Assembly (NCBI GenBank): GCA_032718475.1
Contig: JAUCBJ010006656.1
Span: forward strand, 1-64,000
Reading direction: 5' to 3'
DNA: 64,000 nucleotides
DNA from: Nemertoderma westbladi
Lineage: Eukaryota; Xenacoelomorpha; Nemertodermatida; Nemertodermatidae
Under the pieces are notes generated by a model. That model did not search any database. It had not been told where the DNA came from and was given only the letters and a program-made list of their open reading frames with translations. The translations under genes were made by a program, and so were the position numbers. Below, one piece after another: positions 9,401 to 19,094 of the stretch (positions within the stretch are counted from its first letter, which is position 1; every line of letters starts with the position of its first letter).

Positions 9401-11438
9401 AAACAAGGTAAGTGAGAAACCCGTTTCTAGGAGAAGGGTAACACCAGTGTGTTATACAGACGACGGCGAAAGCCAGACTTCTCAAGGAGAGGATAGCGGG
9501 AAAGACACTGAAAGATCTTATTATGTCAATAAAACGCCTAAAGACCAGGTAAGTAAATTCAAGTCTCGAACCAATGACAGGAGAGAACAGGTAAGAAAAA
9601 CTCCTCCTACGTCTCCCAAGAGAATTCAGGTGAGAAAGCCCGAGGAAAGAACGAACGTGCACCACACAGCACATGTTAAAGTAAGTAACATCAAGCCCAA
9701 ATGTGTGCTGTGCGATGGGCCCCACCGTTTAAGTGCGTGTGATGAATTCCTGAGGAAATCTCTAAAGGACAGACGTGAAGTCATGTGGGATAAGCGGTTG
9801 TGTTATAATTGCCTCAGACGAGGACACCAACGGCGAACCTGTTACTCCGACGCAAGGTGTGCAAAGTGCGGTGCGAAACATCATATCTTGTTGCACACTG
9901 AATTCGAGCGAAATAGTCCAAGTCAGGTGAGTGATTCCGAACTACATGTCCAATTCAGTGATGTGAACGACACTGATCAATCTGAGATGGAAGGATTCTA
10001 TACGGACGAGTTCTCCGACGAAAACGAATCCTGTTACATGATAAATACCGCAGTGTATCGAGCACTCACTTATGAAAAAGATACAGAAAGTGACCTCACT
10101 CTAACTACTTCTGATCGACAACCATACTGGAAAGCGCCACCTTCCAATGTAGGAATCCGAGAATTTCCTGTAGTCCAGTTACGGGTCCACGGACCTCAGA
10201 AGAGCTATATAGTGAACGCCCTCCTGGACTCCGGCAGCACAGGAACATTCATCGATAAAGAACTAGCCGAAGACATCTTTGCTGGACAACCCAAGTTCCG
10301 AACCAAGCTAAACATGTCAGGGATCATGCAGGTTTGGAAATCTGCTGTGGCTGCCGACTATTATATAGGTGAGTTGTCCACTCCACAGGATAAACTAGGA
10401 GAACACAGTATAAGGTCAGTCAAAATGGTGGCAATAAAGAACTTCGCTACCACCCAAGTGGAACCTTATAATTGGGACGAAGATGATCATGCCCAACGAC
10501 TTAACATTCCTAGATTCGACACCGATTATCCTGGAGTACAAATATTAATCGGTCAAAACGCGCATGAGGCGCTGGAGACATTGGAGAAACGACCTGCTCA
10601 ACCGCAACCACTTCAGACCCATGCGGTAAGAACTAGAGTAGGTTGGTACCTTACTGGACCTTCCCGAAGAACGCTCAGAGAAAGACTGCTTCAAGATCGC
10701 GTCTGCCAGGTGAGTGAATGGGAAGATGATACTAGTGAGGGAGACGACCCAACTGAGGGAACACCATACTCCTCAGATAATGACGATATTAGCTCCAATG
10801 TAGATCAATGGAGATATTGCCCCAAGAAGTTTAATCCAACTGACATCGCTTCCAGAGGAGCAACTCCTCAAGAACTGACAGATACTACAGACCGGTTAGG
10901 TGAACCCGACTTCCTGAGTAAGGAGGATGAATGGCCTCCCCATCTTACTCCGACTGAGATTAGACCAGCCAAGGGAGCGGAGAAAGTCAAACCTAAAACC
11001 CAGACGGGTGGATCGGAGTTATTTGAACCCGGGATAGATCTGTCGGTATTACATATTGCCAGGGACGACGCCGTGGATCTGGACCTCCCCACCGCGAGTG
11101 GATCCTTCATGAAGATCAGAGAGAGCGATTGGAGCTCTGGAACATCAGACGTCTCGCAGGGACTCTCACCTCTCCTGCAGGGAGCGACGGACCACTATAG
11201 CTCCTGGATTCGGCTTTGTAAGGCCGTCGTGTACCTAGAGCGATGTTTCTATCGTCACTATTCCAGGACGAAGAGGAAACCTGGAATTGTATTCGGGATG
11301 CAGCGACTCAATCACCCAGTCGGTCGTTTGTGTTTACCGGAAGGGAATGGAGGACTCTCCGGAAACTGTGGAAGGCAAGATTCTCTTCCCATGACCACCT
11401 CCCTAATCCTTCAAACATCTAGGGACTCCATAACGTAA
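6408..11438 (+). CDS. Gag-protease polyprotein with RT/RNase H deleted
   Basis: 1676 codons from an ATG in good context (AAACAAACATG). The frame is open further upstream, but only through a GTG. An N-terminal region of about 790 residues is unusually long for BEL/Pao Gag and includes an Ala/Glu/Arg/Lys coiled coil at about 383-484 made of repeats of AEAERKAAEAERKAAA type. A Gag core with the usual BEL/Pao character spans about 795-1000. Cysteine-rich zinc knuckles follow at about 1097-1165 (CVLCDG, CYNCLRRGHQRRTC, CAKCGAKHH). An aspartic protease has LLDSGSTGTFID at about 1270. The linker motif GWYLTGP, which normally precedes reverse transcriptase, is at about 1412. By about 1468 the sequence is already WRYCPKKFNPTDIASRG, the segment that normally follows RNase H. 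The polymerase has therefore been lost in frame. Integrase is absent and the C-terminal part degenerates. Confidence 0.9.
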   Translation: MSDTKQNMSDSLLDVTICDSDKGVEPSTPKFSSPPTVRKVIPPVVITEPRLVQHRRSIIGTRAQVKRDQEAAEQQQPASQELISQRPDSSSSEDTVELTPERGARMTDAVYSDPLLILPASVLTRLLIAVEEHQIDWARSKRSTKDSYEGYTKEELKSIVESQWNFPGPGLPFDLSEAAWEDIHQMGVAKETIDPAVWKRSAAGYAQGFFSSMERVKEQLFQQPQGPQEQGQLLYQVRERILRIRLILSAFEEASKRRQDTSLQVAVKTWFQRVSRQVQGTAQWKAQLEERSTHGESTDATFSQVESEATAEKPHKRDAIDIYLSDYQRFLGDEEFRRRLDGLSPNSEGTQRVLDAIDVDMRAANQAKFDERLRITRVQEEQVKKKRIEDRKAAAVAAAVASAEAERKAAEAERKAAAAEAEAERKAAEAERKAAAAEAGRKAAEAERKAAAAEAEAGRKAAEAERKAAEAVAEAERRAAEETTQLELENIQENQDCINKQLTASNMQMMNRSTPKRQGYTSSEEGDTTDTEGKGNRSHLSRRKRTSHRQKLPDLPPAVRRQLNNTNLGSTEPTDQIITIERLPTIVDEPEIIRPVPEATLSVVETPVLPEPTSQFPLHSTKLPVPSRTAHETVHALDSERNIHDLSPVVPRPPATTLANPASAVEWVDERRRGMDLLLRQMQETVQQFKGTVRESRLELQEVQQSIALERDKLVNTQKGIPPPPVTMCQPVRSECVSHAQGVEPTRIYTASEVETPIVNPIKSNYRPVDNDIPYRPDHNPRNLYTDNSILNNTMAQESFTRQMARTEARQAVKVGEIVKFNGDEMKWLPFNEYYKDNIQNSVLSNGEKLRFLIECLEGSPKLMALKFIGHPDGLRQVWDTLNIRYGNRNNIAGYLYAKLVAPRKFISSGIIEFSDEIQEICRQLDWLGKSHEYQSAMVIRAVASTLPKGGVGTRWDKKVLYMMEQQRRDPTMADLMSFLDGEVKLQLLRQSREKTLENKVSEKPVSRRRVTPVCYTDDGESQTSQGEDSGKDTERSYYVNKTPKDQVSKFKSRTNDRREQVRKTPPTSPKRIQVRKPEERTNVHHTAHVKVSNIKPKCVLCDGPHRLSACDEFLRKSLKDRREVMWDKRLCYNCLRRGHQRRTCYSDARCAKCGAKHHILLHTEFERNSPSQVSDSELHVQFSDVNDTDQSEMEGFYTDEFSDENESCYMINTAVYRALTYEKDTESDLTLTTSDRQPYWKAPPSNVGIREFPVVQLRVHGPQKSYIVNALLDSGSTGTFIDKELAEDIFAGQPKFRTKLNMSGIMQVWKSAVAADYYIGELSTPQDKLGEHSIRSVKMVAIKNFATTQVEPYNWDEDDHAQRLNIPRFDTDYPGVQILIGQNAHEALETLEKRPAQPQPLQTHAVRTRVGWYLTGPSRRTLRERLLQDRVCQVSEWEDDTSEGDDPTEGTPYSSDNDDISSNVDQWRYCPKKFNPTDIASRGATPQELTDTTDRLGEPDFLSKEDEWPPHLTPTEIRPAKGAEKVKPKTQTGGSELFEPGIDLSVLHIARDDAVDLDLPTASGSFMKIRESDWSSGTSDVSQGLSPLLQGATDHYSSWIRLCKAVVYLERCFYRHYSRTKRKPGIVFGMQRLNHPVGRLCLPEGNGGLSGNCGRQDSLPMTTSLILQTSRDSIT
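9191..10715 (+). promoter_or_regulatory. Cluster of consensus 5' splice-site sequences
   Basis: Nine or more donor-like sequences lie on the coding strand inside the Gag-protease ORF. AGGTAAGT occurs with its GT at 9193, 9408 and 9549; CAGGTAAGA at 9591; CAGGTGAGA at 9630; AAAGTAAGT at 9681; and AGGTGAGT at 9927, 10369 and 10710. They encode repeated Gln-Val-Ser or Gln-Val-Arg tripeptides. Perfect eight-base donors are expected far less often than once in 1.5 kb by chance. They could be real alternative donors for a spliced message, perhaps joined to the acceptor-like ATATAGCAG at 12902-12910 just before the downstream ORF. They could also be U1-binding sites that protect the long transcript. 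Confidence 0.6.
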
Positions 11439-12931
11439 CAACATATGGAGTGGGTGTGTGACTCTATTATTTTGTATTTGTTTTAATTTTATATTTATGT
11501 ATGTATTATTATGTAATTTTATTTTAATCGTTTTATTTAATTTTATTTAGTAGTATGGTATTTTAGAGATTATTTAGTAGATTAGTGCAATATATATTCG
11601 CGTTTATTATTTAATTACGTATATTATATATTTAGTGCGACGGCGAGAAATAATTCTTTTTCTCTTTCCTTACTGCCCGTATCATATTATAAATACGTGA
11701 CTACAGTAAGATGAAATATCCGTACTTATTAAAGTACAATAAAGCCACTACTATATTTAAGTATTATTGGTAGGCAGAGTATTAGGAATGCAAAGTTCAG
11801 ATCCTCGTGTCTCGGCTAAACCAAGCTCTGGGTAGACCTTGGAAACGACTTGCCTCTTCACACTGACATTGCTTCGTGCGATATTGCTCTCATACCGTAT
11901 ATTAAATAATACATATAGTAGCGTGATGTCCCTCTAACAGTAGCGTGAAACGCAAATAAATCTGTTAAACCTTTTGACCATCTGTAATTCTAGTCGATTA
12001 AGATATCGCGGCACCCACCGATATACTTGAAAGACAAATTCTAGAATCAGTGGTTAATGTCCCCAGACATGTTCTAGAATCAAAACATGTCAATTTAATT
12101 ATCAAATAATAAAATTTCAGGGAATAAATTTAAATTCATGCCTTTTAATGAATTTAATAAATTGCCATTTTTACGCAATTTATAACATTCCCAAAATTCC
12201 ATTAATTAATAGATCAAGGGAGCGGAGATTTATCTTCTTATGCGTATGAGTGTGCGAAAGTCTCCCAAACATAGTCAATAGCCGATAAAATTCATAAAGC
12301 CATGTATAAAACAGGACATTGACCATTAAAGAATTACTATTAAATAACATCCCAGATCTGTATGCATTGGAATTACCCTAATTCTACCGCTAGCTTTGCA
12401 TAATGTCACCATAGCAACAACCACGCTAGAATTAGAATTGAGTTAAAAGAACAATAGAAAGCTTGTCCCATTGAATAGCATAGGGAATAAATAGCGCACT
12501 GCTAGTATCCAAGGATACATGATAATAACGTGACATTCTGGAAGGCACTGACTAACGGACAAGTGACCCGAGTGTGTGTAATTTGTGACAAGTTGTGTGT
12601 GTGGTATTTGTGAGTTTATAGGCGAATGTTACTACTAAGGTGTGTTTACAGTAGCGAGTCGCAATTGTGAAAGTAACCCTAACTCTCCAGTAAGAACCTG
12701 AGGTGTATCTAAGCCTTTGGGACGGACAGTCGAGTGACTTGTGCCGGTTGTCGTTGTCGTTGTGCGGCTACGTCGTTGGCGAAAGTACAGCGGCGACGAC
12801 ACATCGGCGCTGAGGATCTCGCACTGTCCGGGGGCTGATTGGGGTAGGCAGCGACGCTCGCTAGCCTAAATATAAACTCATTATAATATTAATAAACTCA
12901 TATATAGCAGATATGACGGAGTTGATAGAAG
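11439..12931 (+). other. Noncoding region between the two ORFs of the element
   Basis: The first half is AT-rich (many TTTTATTTAATTTTATTT-like runs) and stop-dense. The integrase expected here in a complete BEL/Pao element is absent. From about 12700 to 12850 a GC-richer patch with CGTTGTCGTTGTGCGG-like repeats appears. An AT-rich stretch ending ATATAGCAG at 12910 resembles a 3' splice site directly upstream of the next ORF. Confidence 0.6.
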
Positions 12932-13606
12932 ATGGTCTTGGTATCAGGGAGCGATATACTCTACTTTCAAGCATTTGTTGATAGCTTGATACGCGGTGAT
13001 ACTAGTCCAACTACTACGGAGGATGATGGTCGTTATATCGAACCTACGATTTCCTGGAAGTAACTTACGCGTGAATTGGACTATGGAAAATTCACCGCTC
13101 GCTATACGCATCGTAATGGTACGTATATGGACTTCTTGACTACTGGTCATCCTATTGATTTACACGACACCGACGATATAGACACCGAAAGGGAAATGGT
13201 TTTATTTAAATATCATACCCAGCGGAGTCGAAACGATAAATCGAGAATAGAACACGAGAACTCTATTCGAAACAGACTCGAGAGGGAAGACGTTGAAGAA
13301 CCTGATAAACGTCGCGACTTCAACGACTATCTAGAATTCCTAAGAGAGACCTATCTCAATATTGCCAGTCAACAAAACCTCGAAACTCGATATCCTCAAG
13401 GTATACATCCAGACCCTATGATGGAACTCAAACGGCTCTATTTTACGATGATGTATCTTACCGCCGATCGACCGCTACCTGTCGTTCCAGATAGCTTCGA
13501 ACAGATGGAGGAATATTGTAAAACTGGAGAGCGATCACCCGCGTTTCCCCTTCAAGACGTGCGTCTTTGGTATTATTACGATAAATGCCCTAGACCCAGC
13601 CAATAA
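12932..13606 (+). CDS. Accessory ORF of the BEL/Pao-like element, unknown, one in-frame stop
   Basis: An ATG at 12932 opens 43 codons up to a TAA at 13061-13063. The same frame then stays open for 180 more codons to 13606, with an internal ATG at 13127 that would give 159 residues. No family was recognised. The product is hydrophilic and charged, with no membrane segment or signal peptide. It has an Arg/Glu/Asp-rich helical middle (KSRIEHENSIRNRLERED) and a C-terminal part rich in Tyr, Trp and Pro (VRLWYYYDKCPRPSQ). The TAA may be a recent mutation, a readthrough stop, or part of a splice donor, since GAAGTAACT overlaps it. An envelope protein is unlikely without a membrane anchor. Codon-like composition and length argue against chance, but no homologue is known to me. 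Confidence 0.55.
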
Positions 13607-14506
13607 ACAGAAAGACATAAACATCCACGGAAACGTTGTGTTAAACACAGTTGTGCTCGTTATATTTACTGGAGTTTCGAGCGAAACTTGTTTGACGTAT
13701 CACCTATGCTCACTCGGCTCGAACGATCCTGGAGTAAACCTACGATCAGAGTCCCGGAATACTCGGTCAAACCTCCTCATTCCTTAGTTGGACCTCAGAC
13801 CTGCGATCCTGGTGGTGTCGCGGATCCTCGCGGACTGTATTCACTGTTCAAAGATCTAGTGCTACCCTAACAATTAATTGGTAACACTCCGACAGAGATT
13901 TCTAGCTAGCCGCTCATCTTACCTAGCCGGATTGTGACGCGGACACCTAATATCACTATCCAACCGTATGGTCGTCCCCGTTTAACGCGATACAACCCTT
14001 CATCAAGGTGAAGGAGAGCATTGTACGAAACGAGTTAAACGCTATTCTATAAAGATCAAAAAAGAAACCTGCGTTTGTTCAGATAAACGTAAGTTATAAC
14101 AGTAAGTCCAATCGATAAACGAATTGGCCTTATCTCAGTTCGATTGGGAAATCTCGAAACTCTAAGAAGATATCAAGCTTAGAAAATCCTATTCTCTGCG
14201 AGAGTTTTGGACGAACGTATCCCATGACAAGCGGAGGAAAATCAGCTCGAGGAGAAGCATATCGAAATGGACGAGACACCGACCGTAAACCCAAACCTTC
14301 TAATGCAATTGTATTGCACCCTTTACCCAGAGTTATAGCCTTTCTAGTAAAGTGGCTCGCCCCAAAGAGAAAAGGACTCTTGCTGGCCTCGGGAAACTGC
14401 GTGAACGCCGTCCGCGCAAGAAAACTAACTGTTTAGAGTATCTTTATGTTTTAGAAACTGTGATTTTTATATTTTATAGACTGAAAATCCCATTTTCTGG
14501 GAGCGG
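13607..14506 (+). other. 3' region of BEL/Pao-like element
   Basis: Three overlapping frames of 60-70 codons (13688-13870, 14224-14436, 14352-14558) start and stop at random and resemble nothing known. The region is relatively rich in CGA/TCG. A short purine-rich tract GGGAGCGG sits immediately before the 3' LTR and may be the polypurine tract. Confidence 0.55.
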
Positions 14507-15719
14507 TGTAAAAGCTTTTGCGGAATTGCCCGGTTATTTTTCCTTATTTTTCCCGTAAAATACTCTGTAGTTGGTTTAGTAGGCGTAAGAGGCCGTATTA
14601 TTGCTGTATCGGTGTTTTTTAGAGGACCTAAGAGCTATTTCTTCCGTATGTGTAATTTGGGGGACATGGTTGGTGATTCTATGGCAATTCTATGACGCAA
14701 AATAGCTAGATCCTCTTGAAACAGTAGTTACTATGACGACGGTTAACAGCTGAGCTGTATACGTGTCGATTTTCTTTGTTCTACGGTGCCTCTCAGTTCA
14801 GTCAACCAATCAGAGCGTTTTTACTGTTCTTGTACAGAAATTTCCTAGAAATCACGCAATGCTTTATGGGCAGTGTTATCATTCAGTCCTGAGCCAAGAA
14901 AGAACGGCTTTTGGAATATTTGTGCTTTTCTGCTTTTAGCCTAACACTAGTAGGCTTAATTATAAGGACATATATCCGTTATCTGGGTAACTCAATGGTT
15001 AACAACTTACTCAATGCTTGGCTGGTCTTGTCGTGCATACTTTTATAACGTTATACTGCTATTTACTGTCGGTTATTCATTATATGGTTGATGAAATATT
15101 ATATTTGGAATAACGAGAAATAACCCCGAAAACCCAATATTCTTGATATACCGAAGGTAAGAGAGACAGGTTACATATAACGATTGTGACTTATGTTAAA
15201 GTGGTTTGAAGTGAATCTAATGTTATTTGATAGACCCTACATGAGTCGGTCTGTGTTCCTTTTATATGTGACTAAAATCAGTGAAGATCGGCAGATCAGT
15301 GTGCAGTATTGTGCAGCATTGTGTATGAGTGAGACTGATAACGAAGCATTTCCTAAAGAATGCGCCATATATGTGAATTGTAACTAAGCCATATCGTTGC
15401 ATGTAGTTTAAGTCATAGCTCTGTTTATATAGATAGAGCGCCACGTCCAAAAGGAACTGTTAATATTCCCCGAAGGTGAATAATATTGTCAGAGATTATA
15501 TAATACTGTCAGTCGAATAATACATTAGGCTTACATAGCAATAAAATTAAGCCGTCGAAGTCAATCTCCCGGGTATATCCAGCGGGTGAATGATCGCGCA
15601 CAGATTGGTTTCAACTAGTGTAGTGAATCAAATACTTGTCAGAGGCTAAAAGCGATTTATTATCTAGAAGACATCCTAATTTGGCGGGTTAAACTGCCAA
15701 AGGTCTGAAAGCGCGAACA
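14507..15719 (+). repeat. 3' LTR of BEL/Pao-like element
   Basis: Nearly identical to 2914-4127. The differences seen by eye are C to A in GTGTAATTTGG, one missing C near 14983, C to T near 15228 and G to A near 15544. It is followed directly by the target duplication GTAAT. Confidence 0.93.
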
Positions 15720-15724
15720 GTAAT

Positions 15725-16112
15725 GGGCCTAACTTCCTAATTCATATCCTCAACAATCAGTCCCAGACCAATAGACCAAGCTATTCCAGTACACAGGCAA
15801 ATAGGCCTATTAACTAACCCGCTATTACTATATATGTGACAGGTACGGTACCCGGTAGGCTTCCCTACATAATTTATTATACAGTATACAGCAGTACACA
15901 ACAAATAATAGGCATACCTGATAAGAAATTAATATTTAATTTGGCGACAATTTTATTCAATAATTTCGTGAATTGTCTTATAGAAAAGCAACGCGCGCCT
16001 TATTTTATCTAAAAGTTGATACCCGGGGTTATTTTTTTGTGCTCTTTCTATTTTCGACTGTATTCGATTGTGTTCGGCAGTTTTTGGAGTGTGTTGGGGT
16101 GTATCTGCAAAT
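15725..16112. other. Noncoding stretch
   Basis: AT-rich flank of the BEL/Pao insertion with scattered AGGCCTA and GGTACC palindromes. A 60-codon frame at 15973-16155 shows no recognisable features. Confidence 0.4.
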
Positions 16113-16965
16113 CCTGCAAATCATTGTAAACAAATACACATATTACTGCAATTAGTAATCCTGTTACCGTTAGGGCCGACCGGTAAACTGGTATGAGCAT
16201 TGTTATGTTATGGGTAAAATAAATATTAATTTAGCGATGTTATATGCACCAAAATTTTCATTTTATTAAAATACTTAATCAAATACAATATTTATTTTCA
16301 CCTGGGTGGTAGTACAATATTTAACTATAATATCCATCTGGGATTCCCCGAAAAAAACAATTCCTCTACATAAGATAAACATTAGTCTAAATGATCAACT
16401 TTGTGGGTGTCTATAAAGAACTAAAGGAACTTACCCGGAATCTCAGCTAAAAGTACAATCAATAACGCAACAAAATAGTATAACTTGGTCATATTGACTG
16501 ACAAAATAATATATGGCTTGTTGCTCTAAAATTATATTGTTTTAACTCTCAGATAATATTTTACTGGTTTTGCTCCAAGTACAGTAAAAATAAGTTCAAA
16601 TGTACTACATAAAGTATAAATACTAAGGTAGTTCCAGACAGAGATAATGAAACGACTAAATGGTTCACATCTGCTCCCATGCACTCATTACCTTCCTATA
16701 TGTGGATGTCTAAAAGGACACGTCGTCACTATCCTGCACTCATTAAATATCTTCCTTCCTATATGTTTGATGACTAAAAGGTTGTCACCATCCTGCACTG
16801 ATTATCTTCCTATGTGTTTGATGTCTAAAAGGACACCGTCACTATCCTACACTCCTTATCTTCCTGTGTTTGATGACTAAAAGGATGACACTATCCTACA
16901 CTCATTATCTTCCTATATGGTTCATGACTAAAGGATGACACCATTCTGCCAGTTTATGTCGTTTC
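16113..16965 (+). repeat. Dispersed repeat with 50-bp minisatellite (paralogue at 35665-36680)
   Basis: The sequence matches 35665-36180 closely, including TTGCTCTAAAATTATATTG and a CCCCGAAAAAAACAATTCCT block. From about 16655 onward it breaks into a tandem array of about 50 bp whose unit reads roughly CTAAAAGG...ACACTATCCTGCACTCATTATCTTCCTATATG. There are about six units here and about nine in the paralogue, so the array has expanded independently. Confidence 0.8.
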
Positions 16966-17040
16966 CTAAAAATCTATTGTCTTCCTAATAGTGAAAACGG
17001 TTTTAAAAAATATTGTGAAGTTTTCTAGTTATAGCACCAT

Positions 17041-17614
17041 ATTTTAATCCTACTTTTGGCACTTTTTTGAGGCGGTTTTTTGAAAATTAAATTTCATGAA
17101 CTAAGATTTGTAACATCCTATAATTTTGATTTACACCGGTTTTTGGAGTTTGCAATTATAAGGAATTCATATAAATTAATTTACAATTTTTTGGCCGGGT
17201 GCCAAATATTGGTGCCAATACCAAATTTCGAAATATGTTGTAATTTTGTTCAATTTTGTAAATTGATTGTTTGATCCTGTTTTTTGGGCAATAGGGGTAT
17301 TTTGGGGTTCTGGTTTCTATGGAATATATAATAGTTGCACCAGGCGTATCAAACTTCTGTTTTTCGGTGCTGTATTCAAAATTTCGTGCCAGCACGAAAT
17401 TTTGAAAATCCATTCAATAGTTCCATTGTTTATGAAACTTATTTCTCGCGTTTTAGAGGTTTGTGGCGGTTCTGAATTCAATGGAATAAATAATTTTCTA
17501 ACTAAACATCCCAAACTTGTATTTTTCTGAAGTGGGTGCAAAATTTGGTGCTAGCACCTAATTTAAAAACCATCAAATATATCAATTGATTGTGTCACCT
17601 TGTTTCTTGCGTTA
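17041..17614 (+). repeat. About 160-bp tandem repeat (right flank of the inverted Gypsy copy)
   Basis: Three to four degenerate units carry the recurring blocks TTCTGAATTCAATGGAAT, CAAACTTGTATTTTTC and GGTGCAAAATTTGGTGCTAG. The same unit occurs reversed at 20040-20310. Its TTGCGTTATA end is interrupted exactly by the short LTR beginning at 17615; 17610-17614 reads CGTTA, the complement of the target duplication TAACG. Confidence 0.7.
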
Positions 17615-17687
17615 TATAGTATTGAGAAGGCAATGATATATATATAATACTGATCATTCATACCGGTAGGTCCCATACCATACTACA
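17615..17687 (-). repeat. 3' LTR (73 bp) of Mag-like Gypsy element
   Basis: On the minus strand it reads TGTAGTATGGTATGGGACCT to CTCAATACTATA and is an inverted copy of 20311-20381. Directly upstream on the minus strand is a purine-rich tract GAGAAGGAAAGTAG (17688-17701), in the right place for a polypurine tract. This marks the sequence as a 3' LTR and not as the terminal inverted repeat of a DNA transposon. LTRs this short are characteristic of Mag-lineage Gypsy elements. Confidence 0.75.
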
Positions 17688-17853
17688 CTACTTTCCTTCT
17701 CAACAAAATAATCTCTCAATCAATCTAATACACACATATACTAAAATTTCTAGCAACGGAAAATAGTCAATAAACAACATTATGAATCCATGAGTGTTTA
17801 CATTTATACCATACATGACTCAGTGAAATGAGTATATAGTCTAGGAGTATGTT

Positions 17854-19090
17854 CTAGGCGAACCCATAGTACTGCAGGGGCATATGGATACGAATTGGAT
17901 ATGATCGTACGTTGTTGTCTAGGGCGCATGGTTGTTGCTGAGGTGAGACCTGTGGCAGATTATCACCGCCGCCTCCGATTAGTGGAGCCCCGGATTCGAC
18001 AGCTGGGAGGTGAGTGTCAATAGGAGGGGTCCCAGATCCAGTTGAGTTGGTACCGTGGAATGTGCCCACAGGTTCATCATATAAATGGGCGTGTTGTGGG
18101 TCTACAGGTTGGACCATCCGACGGTTTCTACTAATGGTGGCACGGTGTCGACCTTCAAGGAGGACTTTATCACCCATTATGTCTTTAACACGATGACCCG
18201 AGTATGAGTAGCCACGCCGATCAAAGTTCTTCACCATAACAGGTTGATTAATTTCCAGGGATGGGAGAGCTCGAGCATTATGCCTGGAGTTGAAATCTTC
18301 TGCAATCTTCTCACGTCGTGACATACATGCACTACATGGCTGAAGTGGTGGCAGTGGCAATTGTGGCAATCGACCTTGGCGGTGCTGGCCAATATGACTG
18401 TAGAGAACTTTAGCAGGTATATCCCCAGTGATACGATGTTTTGTGTTACGTAGTGTGAAGAGTACTGTAGAGAGACGTGATGAGAATGAAGATTTCTGAA
18501 GAATTCTGAAAAATGAAGATTTGTACATCATTTTCTTAATTTCCCTATGGATTCTCTCCACCATACCATTAGACTGAGGATAGCGAGAAGATATTTCTAC
18601 TAAGTTACACCCAATTGTGGTTAGGTATTTCTTAAATTCATGGGATCGAAATTCTTCAGCATTGTCTGAGACTAATGAACGTGGTAGACCAAACCTGGCA
18701 AAGATTTAATCTAGCTTCATAATAACTGTTGTGGTTTTGGAATTGTGGACAGGGATTGCCTCAATGTATCGTGAACCATAATCAACTAATGTTAAACACT
18801 TTACACCTTCCATAAAGGCACAGTCTATAGCAATTCGTTCCCAGGGATGATAATCGGATTGTTTAAGACTCTGAGGTGGTAAAGGGTCATGGGCTAGTTG
18901 GCAGTTATAACAGGATGAAACAAACAAGTGAACCGATTTAGCCATTCCAGGCCACCAAACATTAGCAACTAGTAATTCCGTCATTTTAGTTATCCCAGGA
19001 TGCCTGTCATGGGCCAGTTTTAGAACCAAGGGTCGCAGGGATTGTGGTACAACCAACTGTACAACCAAGCTGTCTACTCCCTTGGTTCCT
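17854..19090 (-). pseudogene. Gypsy integrase (3' part of Mag-like element), disrupted
   Basis: The minus strand encodes an HHCC zinc-binding region (LAHDRHPGITKM...CYNCQLAH), then the integrase core with Asp in AIDCAFMEG, Asp in SDNAEEF and Glu in NGMVERIHREIKK. A C-terminal GPY/F-like module (RRGYSYSGHRVKDI...NRRMVQPV) and a Pro/Gly-rich tail follow. One in-frame stop near 18705 splits the core, so it is not functional as it stands. The expected protease, reverse transcriptase and RNase H are not upstream on this strand. They lie on the plus strand at 20828-23905, which breaks off at the point where this integrase begins. Confidence 0.85.
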
Positions 19091-19094
19091 CGAG

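Larger units (their letters stand above)
2914..15719 (+). mobile_element. BEL/Pao-like LTR retrotransposon, non-autonomous (Gag-protease only)
   Basis: Two LTRs of 1214 and 1213 bp, starting TGTAAAAG and ending GCGAACA, enclose 10.4 kb. The element is flanked by the 5-bp duplication GTAAT at 2909-2913 and 15720-15724, which proves an unrearranged insertion. Only about four LTR differences were seen by eye, so insertion was recent. Inside are a 2.3-kb leader, a 1676-codon Gag-protease ORF, 1.5 kb of noncoding DNA, a second short ORF, and a 0.9-kb tail. The Gag zinc knuckles, the DSG protease and the region after RNase H identify the BEL/Pao (Belpaoviridae) lineage. Reverse transcriptase, RNase H core and integrase are missing, so it must depend on a helper. 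No primer-binding site starting TGG is seen next to the 5' LTR. Confidence 0.92.

Noticed and set aside
13076-13606. Start of the accessory ORF at 13076
   Set aside because: That codon is TTG. The frame is continuous with the ATG at 12932 apart from the TAA at 13061, and the next real ATG is at 13127.
12932-13606. Envelope protein of the BEL/Pao element
   Set aside because: No signal peptide, membrane anchor or cysteine pattern is present.
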